DNA of 63,839 bases, taken from contig JAPDJT010000029.1 of NCBI GenBank assembly GCA_029258955.1, forward strand, positions 1 through 63,839, in the 5' to 3' direction. The position numbers and the translations under genes are program-made. Of this stretch, positions 1 through 9,600 are shown piece after piece. Origin of the DNA: Thermoplasmatota archaeon. Its GTDB lineage: Archaea > Thermoplasmatota > E2 > UBA202 > JdFR-43. The notes beneath the pieces are model-generated. The model worked only from the letters and a program-made list of their open reading frames with translations, was not told where the DNA came from and made no database searches. The first letter of the stretch is position 1; each line of letters begins with the position of its first letter.

Positions 1-2
1 GA

Positions 3-308
3 ATCTCTACTTCTTCATCCCAGCATAATAATGATTTTGAACTATATATAGAGGGCGGAGTGGGTTTAACAATTGGGGCGATAAATTATGGAAATCATAC
101 TTTGCGAGTAAATTTTACAATAACTGTAGGTATAATAAGGCCTCCTATGAGTGGAGAGTTTTATGTACCACCTGGCCAAGGACATGAACTCAGAATGATA
201 AATCTTTTTTCTTTACCTCTTCCGATAACAGTTACTCTCTCCGCTGAAAATGAGAGCATAACAAGAAATGGCATAGCCATTATGATGTTCGTAATATTCT
301 TTAGTTAA
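3..308 (+). CDS. C-terminal fragment of a probable secreted or surface protein (truncated by the window edge)
   Basis: The reading frame is open from the first bases of the window to a TAA at 306-308, so this is the 3' end of a longer gene and not an 82-residue protein beginning at the internal GTG at 60. The visible ~101 residues are rich in beta-forming segments with N-glycosylation sequons (NHT, NFT, NES) and end in a short hydrophobic stretch (IAIMMFVIFFS) that could be a membrane anchor. I do not recognise a family. An archaeal cell-surface protein is the likeliest class, inferred only from composition. Confidence 0.5.
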   Translation: MSTSSSQHNNDFELYIEGGVGLTIGAINYGNHTLRVNFTITVGIIRPPMSGEFYVPPGQGHELRMINLFSLPLPITVTLSAENESITRNGIAIMMFVIFFS

Positions 309-390
309 ATAAACTTGCATTATCTTTAGTTATGCTTTCCACTATTTCTGATGGTATGCTGTCAAGCCACTTCCTTTTCAATTTTTAAAG

Positions 391-559
391 GAAGAATAAT
401 TATACTAACGATAGATGTACAAAAGGAGAGTGGACAATCAAAATTAATATGCTGGAGGGCTCGGGATTAAGGAAGAAAGTTCCACCAGATATTGTTTTCC
501 ATTATGGAGATATGTTTTGCCATGATTCTAAACAAAAATCACCGTCTTTATTAAAATGA
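391..559 (+). pseudogene. Possible gene remnant: short open frame after the truncated gene
   Basis: One frame stays open from about 391 to a TGA at 557-559. From the ATG at 449 it would give 36 residues (MLEGSGLRKKVPPDIVFHYG, then DMFCHDSKQK). The segment upstream of that ATG also looks coding-like (GEWTIKIN), as if the true start had been lost. Its end overlaps the 3' end of the minus-strand membrane gene. A degraded fragment or a tiny real gene are both possible; no family recognised. Confidence 0.2.
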
Positions 560-764
560 AAAGAGCAAAGAGAAAGAGAGGAAAGGAAAAAATAATCATA
601 TTTTGTCCTAATAGAAAAAGAGCCAAGAGAAAAATTGCGGAAGCGACCAATGTATTAATTATCTTACCAATTTTTCTTTTTCCAAATCTTTTCATCATAT
701 AATACAGCTCAACAAAAAACCAGCCACCATAAGCAAAGATTGCCCAAGAAAGATACACAATCAT
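528..764 (-). CDS. Small three-helix membrane protein, unknown function
   Basis: A 78-residue hydrophobic protein with three likely transmembrane segments: residues ~3-24, ~37-53 and ~56-77. A basic loop (KRFGKRKIGK) lies between helices 1 and 2. The ATG at 764 is about 21 nt downstream of a TATA-like element (tttatgac on the minus strand, about 780-787), the spacing seen at many other genes here, which favours a genuine gene. It is divergent from valS. I do not recognise a family. Confidence 0.5.
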   Translation of the reverse strand: MIVYLSWAIFAYGGWFFVELYYMMKRFGKRKIGKIINTLVASAIFLLALFLLGQNMIIFSFPLFLFALFILIKTVIFV

Positions 765-796
765 GCCCTCATCTTTTGGTCATAAAGCATTTCCAG

Positions 797-891
797 GTCA
801 TTGAAAATGAAGTTGGTGTTGTCATAAATAAATTTCTTCCATACAATAGCAGTGAGTCAATAACAATCCTATTTTTCATTCATTTCCCCAG
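797..891. repeat. Intergenic palindromic repeat, copy 1 (inverted pair)
   Basis: The plus half (797-850) carries the family pattern: ttgaaaatgaa, then gttgtcataaataaat, then cttccatacaatagc. The minus half (about 858-891) reads, reverse-complemented, ggaaatgaatgaaaaatagg then attgttattg. It lies between the small membrane gene and the valS promoter. It is degenerate compared with the best copies at 37 kb and 55 kb. Confidence 0.5.
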
Positions 892-940
892 CATAAGCAT
901 TTCCAACAAATTTATAAGCACAAATTTACTTCAGAAGAAA

Positions 941-3550
941 ATGAGTAGCTATAACGCAAAAGAAGTTGAAAAGAAATGGCAGGAAAAATGGCAGGAAATG
1001 AAAATTTATAGATTTGATCCAAACAAAGAGCCAGTATATTCAATAGATAATCCGCCTCGCTATGCATCCGGAGCATTGCATATAGGGCATGCAGTCCATT
1101 ACACCCATATTGATTTTATAGCCCGTTATAAAAGAATGCGTGGCTACAATGTTTTCTTTCCATTATGCTTTGATGTAAATGGGATTCCAATTGAAGAAAG
1201 GGTAGAAAGAAAATATGGAATAACAAGGAAGGATATAGATAGGCATGAATTCATAAAGCTCTGCAAAAAATTTGCAGATGATAATATAGATGAGATGATT
1301 CGTCAATTTATTGTGCTTGGTGAATCAATGGATGACAGCATTTATTATAGGACAGATGCAGAATATTATCGCCGTCTCACCCAAATTTCTTTTATTAGAC
1401 TTTACAAAAAAGGATATATTTATAAAGGAAAGTTTCCAGTAAATTGGTGTCCTCGTTGCATGACAGCGATGGCGGATGCAGAAATAGAGCATGTTGAAAG
1501 AAAAACCTTGCTAAATACAATTAAATTTTATCTGGCAAATGGTGGAGAAGGAAATGGAATAAAAAAGGATGAAAAAGGGAGCTATATTGAAATAGCCACA
1601 ACCCGTCCTGAATTGCTTTGTACATGCCAAATAGTAGCAATAAATCCAAATGATGAAAGAGCTCCTTATTTGGTGGGAAGGGAAGTTATTGTTCCAATTT
1701 ATGGAAAGAAAGTAAAAATTGTAGAAGATGAAAATGTTGATCCTAACTTTGGAACTGGCATAGTAATGGTATGTACAATTGGAGATAAGGAAGATTTAGA
1801 ATGGGCTATGAAATATGATTTGTCAATTGAAATTTGTATAAATGAAGATGGAACTCTTAACGAATTAGCTGGCAAGTATAGAGGAATGAAAGTTGAGGAA
1901 GCAAGAAAAGCCATCATAGAAGATTTAAAAAATCAAGGCTACCTCGTAAAGCAGGAGGAAATTGAGCAAAGCGTAGGCGTGTGCTGGCGATGTAAAACCC
2001 CCATAGAATTCATTGAAGCTGAACAATGGTTTTTGAAAATACTTCCATTTAAAGAAAAAATTTTGGAAGTAGCTAAGCAGATGAAGTGGTACCCGGAGTA
2101 CATGTTTAAAAGACTTGAAGAATGGGTTAATTCGTTAAAATGGGATTGGGTTATTTCGAGGCAACGTTATTTTGCTACACCTATACCAGTATGGGAATGT
2201 GAGAATTGCAAAGAAGTTGTTTTGGCAAAAGAAGAGCAATGCTATGTTGATCCAACTATAGATTCTCCTCCAGTAGAGAAATGTCCAAAATGTGGTGGCA
2301 AGCTAAAAGGTTGTGAAGATGTCTTTGATACTTGGATGGATTCTTCAATAACTCCGTTATATAATACTTTTTGGCAAAGAGATGAAAAACTTTTCAAAAA
2401 ACTATATCCAATGTCTCTCCGTCCACAAGCTCATGATATAATAAGAACATGGGCATTTTATACTATCTTAAGATGCTTTTTGCTTACTGATGAAAAACCA
2501 TTTGAAGAAGTAATGATTGATGGCTTTATTCTTGCTCCAGATGGCAAACCAATGCATACATCATTAGGCAATGTTGTTGATCCATTAGAAATAATAGAAG
2601 AATATGGAAGCGATGCATTGCGCTATTATGCAGCAACATGCAAGCTAGGTGAGGATAATCCTTTCCGTTATAAAGATTTAGTAAGAGGAATAAGATTAAT
2701 GAATAAACTATGGAATGTTGAAAAGTTCATTGGAAGCATAGTCAAAGAAAAGCCAAATGAAGTAAAATTGCATTTGATTGATAAATGGATTCTCAGCCTA
2801 TATAGCAAACTTGTTAAAAGAGTTACAGAATACATGGAGAGATTTGAATATTCAAATGCAATGAAAGAAATTGAATATTTCTTATGGCATGAATTTGCAG
2901 ACCATTATATAGAAATGGTAAAGCATAGGGTATATGAAAAGAAAGATGATTCAGCTTTATACACTCTTTATACAATTGGACTTGGAATAGCAAAATTATT
3001 TGCCCCGTTCCTCCCATTTATTGCCGAAGAAATTTATCATAATTTTTATAGAAAATTTGAAGAAGATGAAAGCATTCATGTTTCAAAATGGCCATCTCCA
3101 TTGCTTGTTGATGAGGAAGCAGAAAAAGAAGGAGAGAAAGTAAAGATTGTTATTGCAAGGATAAGAGAATGGAAGAGTAAGCAAGGAATGCCATTGAATG
3201 CTCCCATTGAAAAAGTAACCATATATGGAAATGTTGATGCTTTGGATATAATTGCTGGTACATTGAAAATAAAAAACATAGAAATTTCTGAAGAAAAACC
3301 AGCGGTTAAGAAAATTGCAAAACCAGTTTTCAGCAAAATTGGACCCGCATTTAAGGAAAAAAGTAAGATTGTTATTGAAGAAATAAATAGAAATGCAGAA
3401 GAAATAGCAGAAAAAATAGCTACTAAGGGCTATTATTTGGTAAAAATTAATGGGGAAGAAGTTAAACTAGATGAATCAATGGTGGAGATTATTGAGGAGC
3501 CACCGGAAAATCTAATAAAGGCTAATGATATTTTCATTTTGATAGAATGA
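941..3550 (+). CDS. valS: Valine--tRNA ligase (archaeal type)
   Basis: Class I synthetase of ~869 residues that charges tRNA-Val. HIGH box is ALHIGHA. The editing (CP1) domain shows ATTRPELL and FGTGIVMVCTIGDKED. Zinc-type cysteine pairs are CPRC, CWRC and CENC with CPKCGGKL. The block HDIIRTWAFYTI is typical of archaeal-type ValRS, not IleRS. The KMSKS position is occupied by PMHTSLGN, so its first lysine is replaced. The frame is open back to 740, but the ATG at 941 is chosen because family homology begins there (MSSYNAKEVEKKWQ) and a TATA-like tttataag at ~911 sits ~27 nt upstream. A small hydrophobic ORF overlaps its stop codon. Confidence 0.93.
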   Translation: MSSYNAKEVEKKWQEKWQEMKIYRFDPNKEPVYSIDNPPRYASGALHIGHAVHYTHIDFIARYKRMRGYNVFFPLCFDVNGIPIEERVERKYGITRKDIDRHEFIKLCKKFADDNIDEMIRQFIVLGESMDDSIYYRTDAEYYRRLTQISFIRLYKKGYIYKGKFPVNWCPRCMTAMADAEIEHVERKTLLNTIKFYLANGGEGNGIKKDEKGSYIEIATTRPELLCTCQIVAINPNDERAPYLVGREVIVPIYGKKVKIVEDENVDPNFGTGIVMVCTIGDKEDLEWAMKYDLSIEICINEDGTLNELAGKYRGMKVEEARKAIIEDLKNQGYLVKQEEIEQSVGVCWRCKTPIEFIEAEQWFLKILPFKEKILEVAKQMKWYPEYMFKRLEEWVNSLKWDWVISRQRYFATPIPVWECENCKEVVLAKEEQCYVDPTIDSPPVEKCPKCGGKLKGCEDVFDTWMDSSITPLYNTFWQRDEKLFKKLYPMSLRPQAHDIIRTWAFYTILRCFLLTDEKPFEEVMIDGFILAPDGKPMHTSLGNVVDPLEIIEEYGSDALRYYAATCKLGEDNPFRYKDLVRGIRLMNKLWNVEKFIGSIVKEKPNEVKLHLIDKWILSLYSKLVKRVTEYMERFEYSNAMKEIEYFLWHEFADHYIEMVKHRVYEKKDDSALYTLYTIGLGIAKLFAPFLPFIAEEIYHNFYRKFEEDESIHVSKWPSPLLVDEEAEKEGEKVKIVIARIREWKSKQGMPLNAPIEKVTIYGNVDALDIIAGTLKIKNIEISEEKPAVKKIAKPVFSKIGPAFKEKSKIVIEEINRNAEEIAEKIATKGYYLVKINGEEVKLDESMVEIIEEPPENLIKANDIFILIE

Positions 3551-3639
3551 GGAGAGATTTATTCATCAAGCTAATTGCTATCCTTGTGATTCTATTTATG
3601 ATTTTGTCTGGCTTTATAGTTATTTTCTATCCCCATTAA
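3547..3639 (+). CDS. Possible 30-residue membrane peptide overlapping the valS stop
   Basis: An ATG overlaps the valS stop (ATGA, 3547-3550) and opens a 30-codon frame beginning MRRDLFIKLIAILVILFMIL and ending FYPH. This is a positively charged start followed by one long hydrophobic helix, the usual form of a single-span membrane peptide. The ATGA overlap suggests translational coupling to valS. Its TAA at 3637-3639 abuts the stop of the convergent giant gene. The gene is inferred from architecture only. Confidence 0.4.
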   Translation: MRRDLFIKLIAILVILFMILSGFIVIFYPH

Positions 3640-6600
3640 TTACTTCTTCCTTAGATATAGCACAGCTATTGCTACTATTGCTATAATAACTATTACCACC
3701 CCAATAATTAACCAAGGCATGCCTTTTTCTTCTTTTTCATTTTGCACATTTATCTTTGTAGTTGCTATATTGCTATAATCTATGCCATCATAGGCTCTTA
3801 TTTCTATAGTGTGCCATCCATTGCTTAATTTAGTTGTATCCAATGTATAAGCCCAATTTATTGTTCCCGTTGCTTCTTTCCATTCTCCTCCATCTATTCT
3901 TATTTCTACTTTGACTAAGCTTTCATTTCCATCTTTATCCCATGCTTTTCCTTTAACAACAATGCTTCCTTTAACAACGCTTCCATTCATTGGTTCTGTA
4001 ATTTCTATTTCTGGAGGATTATTTTCAACATTTTGCACATTTACTGTTATTTTTGCTATATTGCTATAATCTATTCCATCATAAGCTCTTGCTTCAATGG
4101 TATGCCATCCATTTGCAACTTTTGTTGTATCCCATGAATAACTCCATAATGTTGTTCCCTCTGCCTCCTTCCACTCTCCTCCATCTATTCTTATTTCTAC
4201 TTTTTGCAAAGTATCATTTCCATCCATATCCCATGCTTTTCCCTGTATCATTAAAACGCCAGAAACAACTGTTCCATTTTCTGGCTCTGTAATTTCTATT
4301 TGTGGCGGAGTGTTCGGCAACTGGAAATTTGCTATAATATTCTTATTGCTATTCATTATAATTTGAATTGTTGGATTTGTTCCAGAAGCATCTCCACTCC
4401 AGTAAGCAAAAACATATCCTTCATTTGCTATTGCAGTCAATGTAACTATAGTGCCTTCTTCATATACTCCACCAGCAGGATTCATTGAAATGATTCCCGC
4501 TCCTTCAGGATTTACTGAAACTGTAAGAGTGTATTGTGGCTTTGCTTTTGTTGTGAAAGTCCATGTTGGGGATTTTGTACTTTTAATACCATCACTTACA
4601 ATAACATACCATGAATAGGTTGTTGAATACTGTAAGCCTTGCCATACTATGCTAACTGTACTTCCAGGAGAAGCATTCTCTACCATTCCTATAACGCTGT
4701 CATCAGAGGCATCATAAAATGTTACAGTCAACATATCTCCATCAGCATCATCAACATCAACAGCAAGTATCGGATTTATGGCTATGCCAGTGCTTCCATT
4801 TGCAGGGTGCGGATTGCTTACTGCAGGTGGTGTATCTTCTTTTGTTGTAAAGCTCCATACCGGCCCAATGCTTTTAGCTCCATATTCATCCCATGCAACT
4901 ACACGCCAGTAATAAGTTGTTGAATATTGAAGATTGCTTATGGGGTATGAAGCAGATGTTATGTTGCCTGCTTTCTTTTCCAGCGAAGACGATGACAAAC
5001 CAAAATATATGTCATAACTCAAAGCATCTCCATCTGGATCATAGCATTGCCATTGCAATGTTACATCCAATTCAACATCTGTAGCTCCATCTGAAGGTGT
5101 TGGATTATATGGCACAGCAGGCGGATGATTTGTTGGCACAAGCAACGGATGCCAGTCTCCACCATTTGCAATATTGCCTGAGCAATTGTATGGAAGCATT
5201 GTATCGCCCAAATCATCTCCATCTGTATCATTACCAGCATAATCATGCCAGTAGTTGCCGCCGAGCCATGCACCGCCTATGATGTTTGTTCCAGCTGTCT
5301 TGCTTATATTCCATATGTTGTTTCCTTCATCATAGGCGTTTATTGTGTTGTTGAAGTAGTTGTTGTAAATGATGTTGTTATTCACACTGCCTATATAAAT
5401 GCCGTATTGATTTCCAGTTATATAATTTGATTTGATTTCGTTGCTTGATGCCTGTATATTTATTCCTCTATAGTTATTTGAAATGTTACAACCAGATATT
5501 ACATTATTTGATGAACTGATATAAACGCCATCTCCTCCGTTGTCATAAATATTACAATCGTAGATTACATTATGAATGCTAGAAAATCCCATGCCCACGC
5601 CTGTATTTTTGTTTGAATGAATGTTACAACCAGAGATATTATTGTAATTGCTTGAAGTGGAAATCCAAATGCCAAAATCATTATTCGAATAGATATTGCA
5701 GTTGGAAATGCTGTTATTATTGCTATTGCTGTAAATCAATATGCCATCATCTCCATTTAAATAAATATTGCAGTCTGAAATGGTATTATTAATGCTGTTT
5801 TCTAATCTTATACCGTAATATCCATTTGAATAAATGTCGCAATTTAGGATGCTATTAAATTTGCCACCACTTTTGATATAAATTCCATTGTTTCCATTAT
5901 CGTAAATTTCATTGTCCATGATGGTGTTATTTATGGCAATAGCATCAGAGAATATGCCATTATATCTGTTGTTATAGATGAAATTGCCACGGATAACATT
6001 GTTTGTATGATTCTTATAACTTATTTCTATTCCATCTGAATTGTTGTAGATATAATTGTTCTTTATGATGTTACCGTCTGTATAATAATATAACTTTATT
6101 CCATCATCTGAATTGTTGTAGATGTTGTTGGAAATGATTGTATTATTTGAGGAATAACTGGATATCCTTATACCATCCTCTCCATTGTCATGAATATAAT
6201 TTGCATATACTGTGTTGCTTTCACCTGAGGAAATAAGGATGCCATATTTGGAATTATTGTAAACGTGATTAAATGAGATATTGTTGTAACCGGAATAAAT
6301 CCTCATACCATCAACTGCATTATTATATATGTAGTTAGAAAAGATTGTATTGTTTCCTGCTAACTCGTTAAGATAAATGCCATATTGATTATTGTAAATG
6401 ACATTCCCTTTTATTATATTGAGCATATTTTCTGAATAGAAATATACCCCATAATAATCATTACTGAAAATGGTATTATTTTCTATCGTGTTGTTATAAC
6501 AATCTATCCATAAGGTTATGCCATATCTGTTGTCATGCACGTTATTATTTTTAATTATATTGTATGTAGCTCTGCCAATTATTATTCCATAGAGCGTGTT

Positions 6601-9600
6601 ATTAGCAACAACACAATTTTCAATGATGTTGTAATCACTATAAGAATCAAGGGCTATTCCATACTTACTCTCCATTACATTTATCCATCTTAAGATATTA
6701 TTGTCTGCATAGCCAGTGCGAATTCCATATGAGCTACTTCCATCTACATTGTCTATATTTATACCAACAAGCTCGCTGTTTTCGCCATATGAAATATACA
6801 TTCCATAGGCAGTGCTTACAGAGGTAATGTTGAATATTGTTATGTTCTTGAATGAATCATTGTCTGACTCATGCACATATATTCCATATGCTGTTGAGTC
6901 ATTTCCTTCTATGTCGTATATTGTTACATTTTCAATGATGCAGTTGTCAGCATAGTTAATCATTATTCCATATGTGTATATGACTTTGCTTTCATTTTGA
7001 ATAGCAGTAATATTTGTTATGGTTACATTTTTTATTATACATCCATCTGCCTTAACCCATATTCCTCTCACATTGTCATAATCTGCATGAGCATCTCTTA
7101 TGGTAAAGCCATCCAATAAGCATGGATAATTCATAGTCACCGCATTCTGCCCACTTGCCTTTATTATTGTATTTGCCGTTCCATTCAATGAAATTATACT
7201 CACTTTCTTATTTATCCCTATACTTTCTTCATAAACTCCTTCATAAACATACACTATACCTCCACTCGCCACACCATTTATTCCATCTGTTATGTTAGCA
7301 AAGTGGTCATATCCCCATCCTGAGGTGCTGCTATCATAATCATCATCTACATACACGACGGTAGGCTTCGGAAGTGTTGTTGTGAAATGCCATACATCGC
7401 TTTTATTTTCTTCATAACTGTCATTTAGTATAACATACCAGTAATATGTTGTTCCTTGCGACAAACCACTCCATACTATGCTTGCTGTATTTCCTGGCAA
7501 AACACCATCAACATAGCCAATTAAAGTATCACTGGAAGCATCATAGAATGAAACATTTAAAGTATCGCCATCTTCATCATGAACAACTACGCTCAAAGTT
7601 GGATTTGTTGAAACATCAGTGCTTCCATTTACAGGATTTGGATTTGTTGCATAAGGCAAATGATTTGGTGTCATGGCAAGAGGGGCAAAAATGCTGAATG
7701 AAGTTATATTCACACCAACAATGTTGTTTATCATATCCAGATAACGGGTTCCATTCCATCCATCTTCTTGCCAACTTCCGGCATATTTCCATATTTTAAG
7801 AGTAAATTCATATAAGCCAACAACATCGCTATCATCATAATAAATTCTTATGTTCATCCATGCTGGCTTGCTATCCAACTTTTCTATTTTCAAGAATTTG
7901 CCAATGCTCTGCCAGTGAGGAGGTGGCAATGCTGGCATAGAAGCATCTTTAATGGTTAAATTGCCTCCATAGGTAAATGAAAACTTTGTTGAATTGATTG
8001 TATTATTTGTGAATATATTGTTTTGACCATAAATACGCATTTCATATGATGATGAATCTTGTATGTTATTATCTTTTATTTCATTGTTTTTTGCTGTCTC
8101 TCCAACATATACGCCACGATTACAATTTGCAATTTCATTGGAGAGTATTGTATTATTGCTTCCCAATATATGGATGCCATAACCGTTGTATATCATAGAA
8201 TTTGATTTTACGGTATTACTATCTCCTATAAGATATATTCCGCATATGCTGTTATTCTCCATTTTGTTTAGCGTTATGTTATTATTCGTTGCTGTATCTT
8301 TAATGACTATGCCGTTTTGATTGTGATGAATACTATTATTATTGATCGTATTATTGGAACCGTATACAATAATGCCGTACCGTGAATTATTATAAACTGG
8401 GTTTGAGGAAATGGAGTTATTATTGCCATCCTGCGTTAGATAGATGCCATCGTAACCATTCTTATATACATAATTGTGAGAGATTGTATTGTCATGTGAG
8501 CCATCAATATATATTCCATATTTTGTATTGTTATAGATGTGATTATCAGTTATTTCATTGTAATGGCTTGTGTATACATAAATTCCGCCATAATATCCTG
8601 TATTGTTATAAACATGGTTTGCTATTATTTTGTTGTGTATTGAGTTACCAGTTATCTTTATTCCATCACCGCTATTATCATGTATTTTATTGCCTGAAAT
8701 TACCAAATTGCTACATCCTGAAATTGGCAAAGCATTTCCACTGTCAAATATCTCATTATTCTTAATACCTCCACCATTTGCATACCATATGACTATGCCT
8801 GCCATTGAAACATTGTATATGGTGTTATTTTCAACAAATACATCGTTGGCATAATGCATCCAAATGCCATAATTTTCACAATCATAAACTGTACAATTTC
8901 TTATGGTAATGTTATGCAATGTGAAGGAGAGATTTCGAGCATATATTCCATATGAACAATTAAACACGGTGAAATTCTCTACAAGCGTATTATTAGCTTC
9001 GATTTTTATTCCATAATCACCATGTCCATCTATGACAGGGTCTCCGATAAGCTTTATTTCCTTGTTTATAACAATTGGTCCATCGTACGTGCCAGGATAA
9101 ACTTTTATTATGTCGCCATCACTTGCAGCATTTATTGCTTCTTGTATAGTTGTGTAGTTTCCTGATCCAGTACCACCAACATAATGTATTTTTTTAGTTG
9201 GCACTGACTTTATATAAACATATCCTTTAACAACGCAGTTTTCTGGTGGCTTCTGCTCAAGATAAATATCATCCATATACTTTGTTTCTCCTGGAAAGAT
9301 TTGAATAGTGCCTGAGGTGCTATTTGCAAAATATCCTTCTTTTTCTGCTACAACAGAATAAATGGTTGTCATACCATATGGCAATGCATATGCTGGAACA
9401 GAAATGTTGTAATGACCTATTGCATCTGTTTTACCTTCTCTTACAAAATCACCTATTTTTCCAAATAGAGTGATAGAACCAACAACACTAACGTTTGCAT
9501 TTGATATCGGTTGGTTATTCTTATCTAAAACACGCCCTACCACCCACGCATTGTCATCAACAAAATGCGTCATTGTAATATTGACCCATTTTGTTTCTCC

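Noticed and set aside
740-940. N-terminal extension of valS (67 extra residues)
   Set aside because: It lies over repeat copy 1 and the promoter, has no similarity to synthetases, and the family start is at 941.
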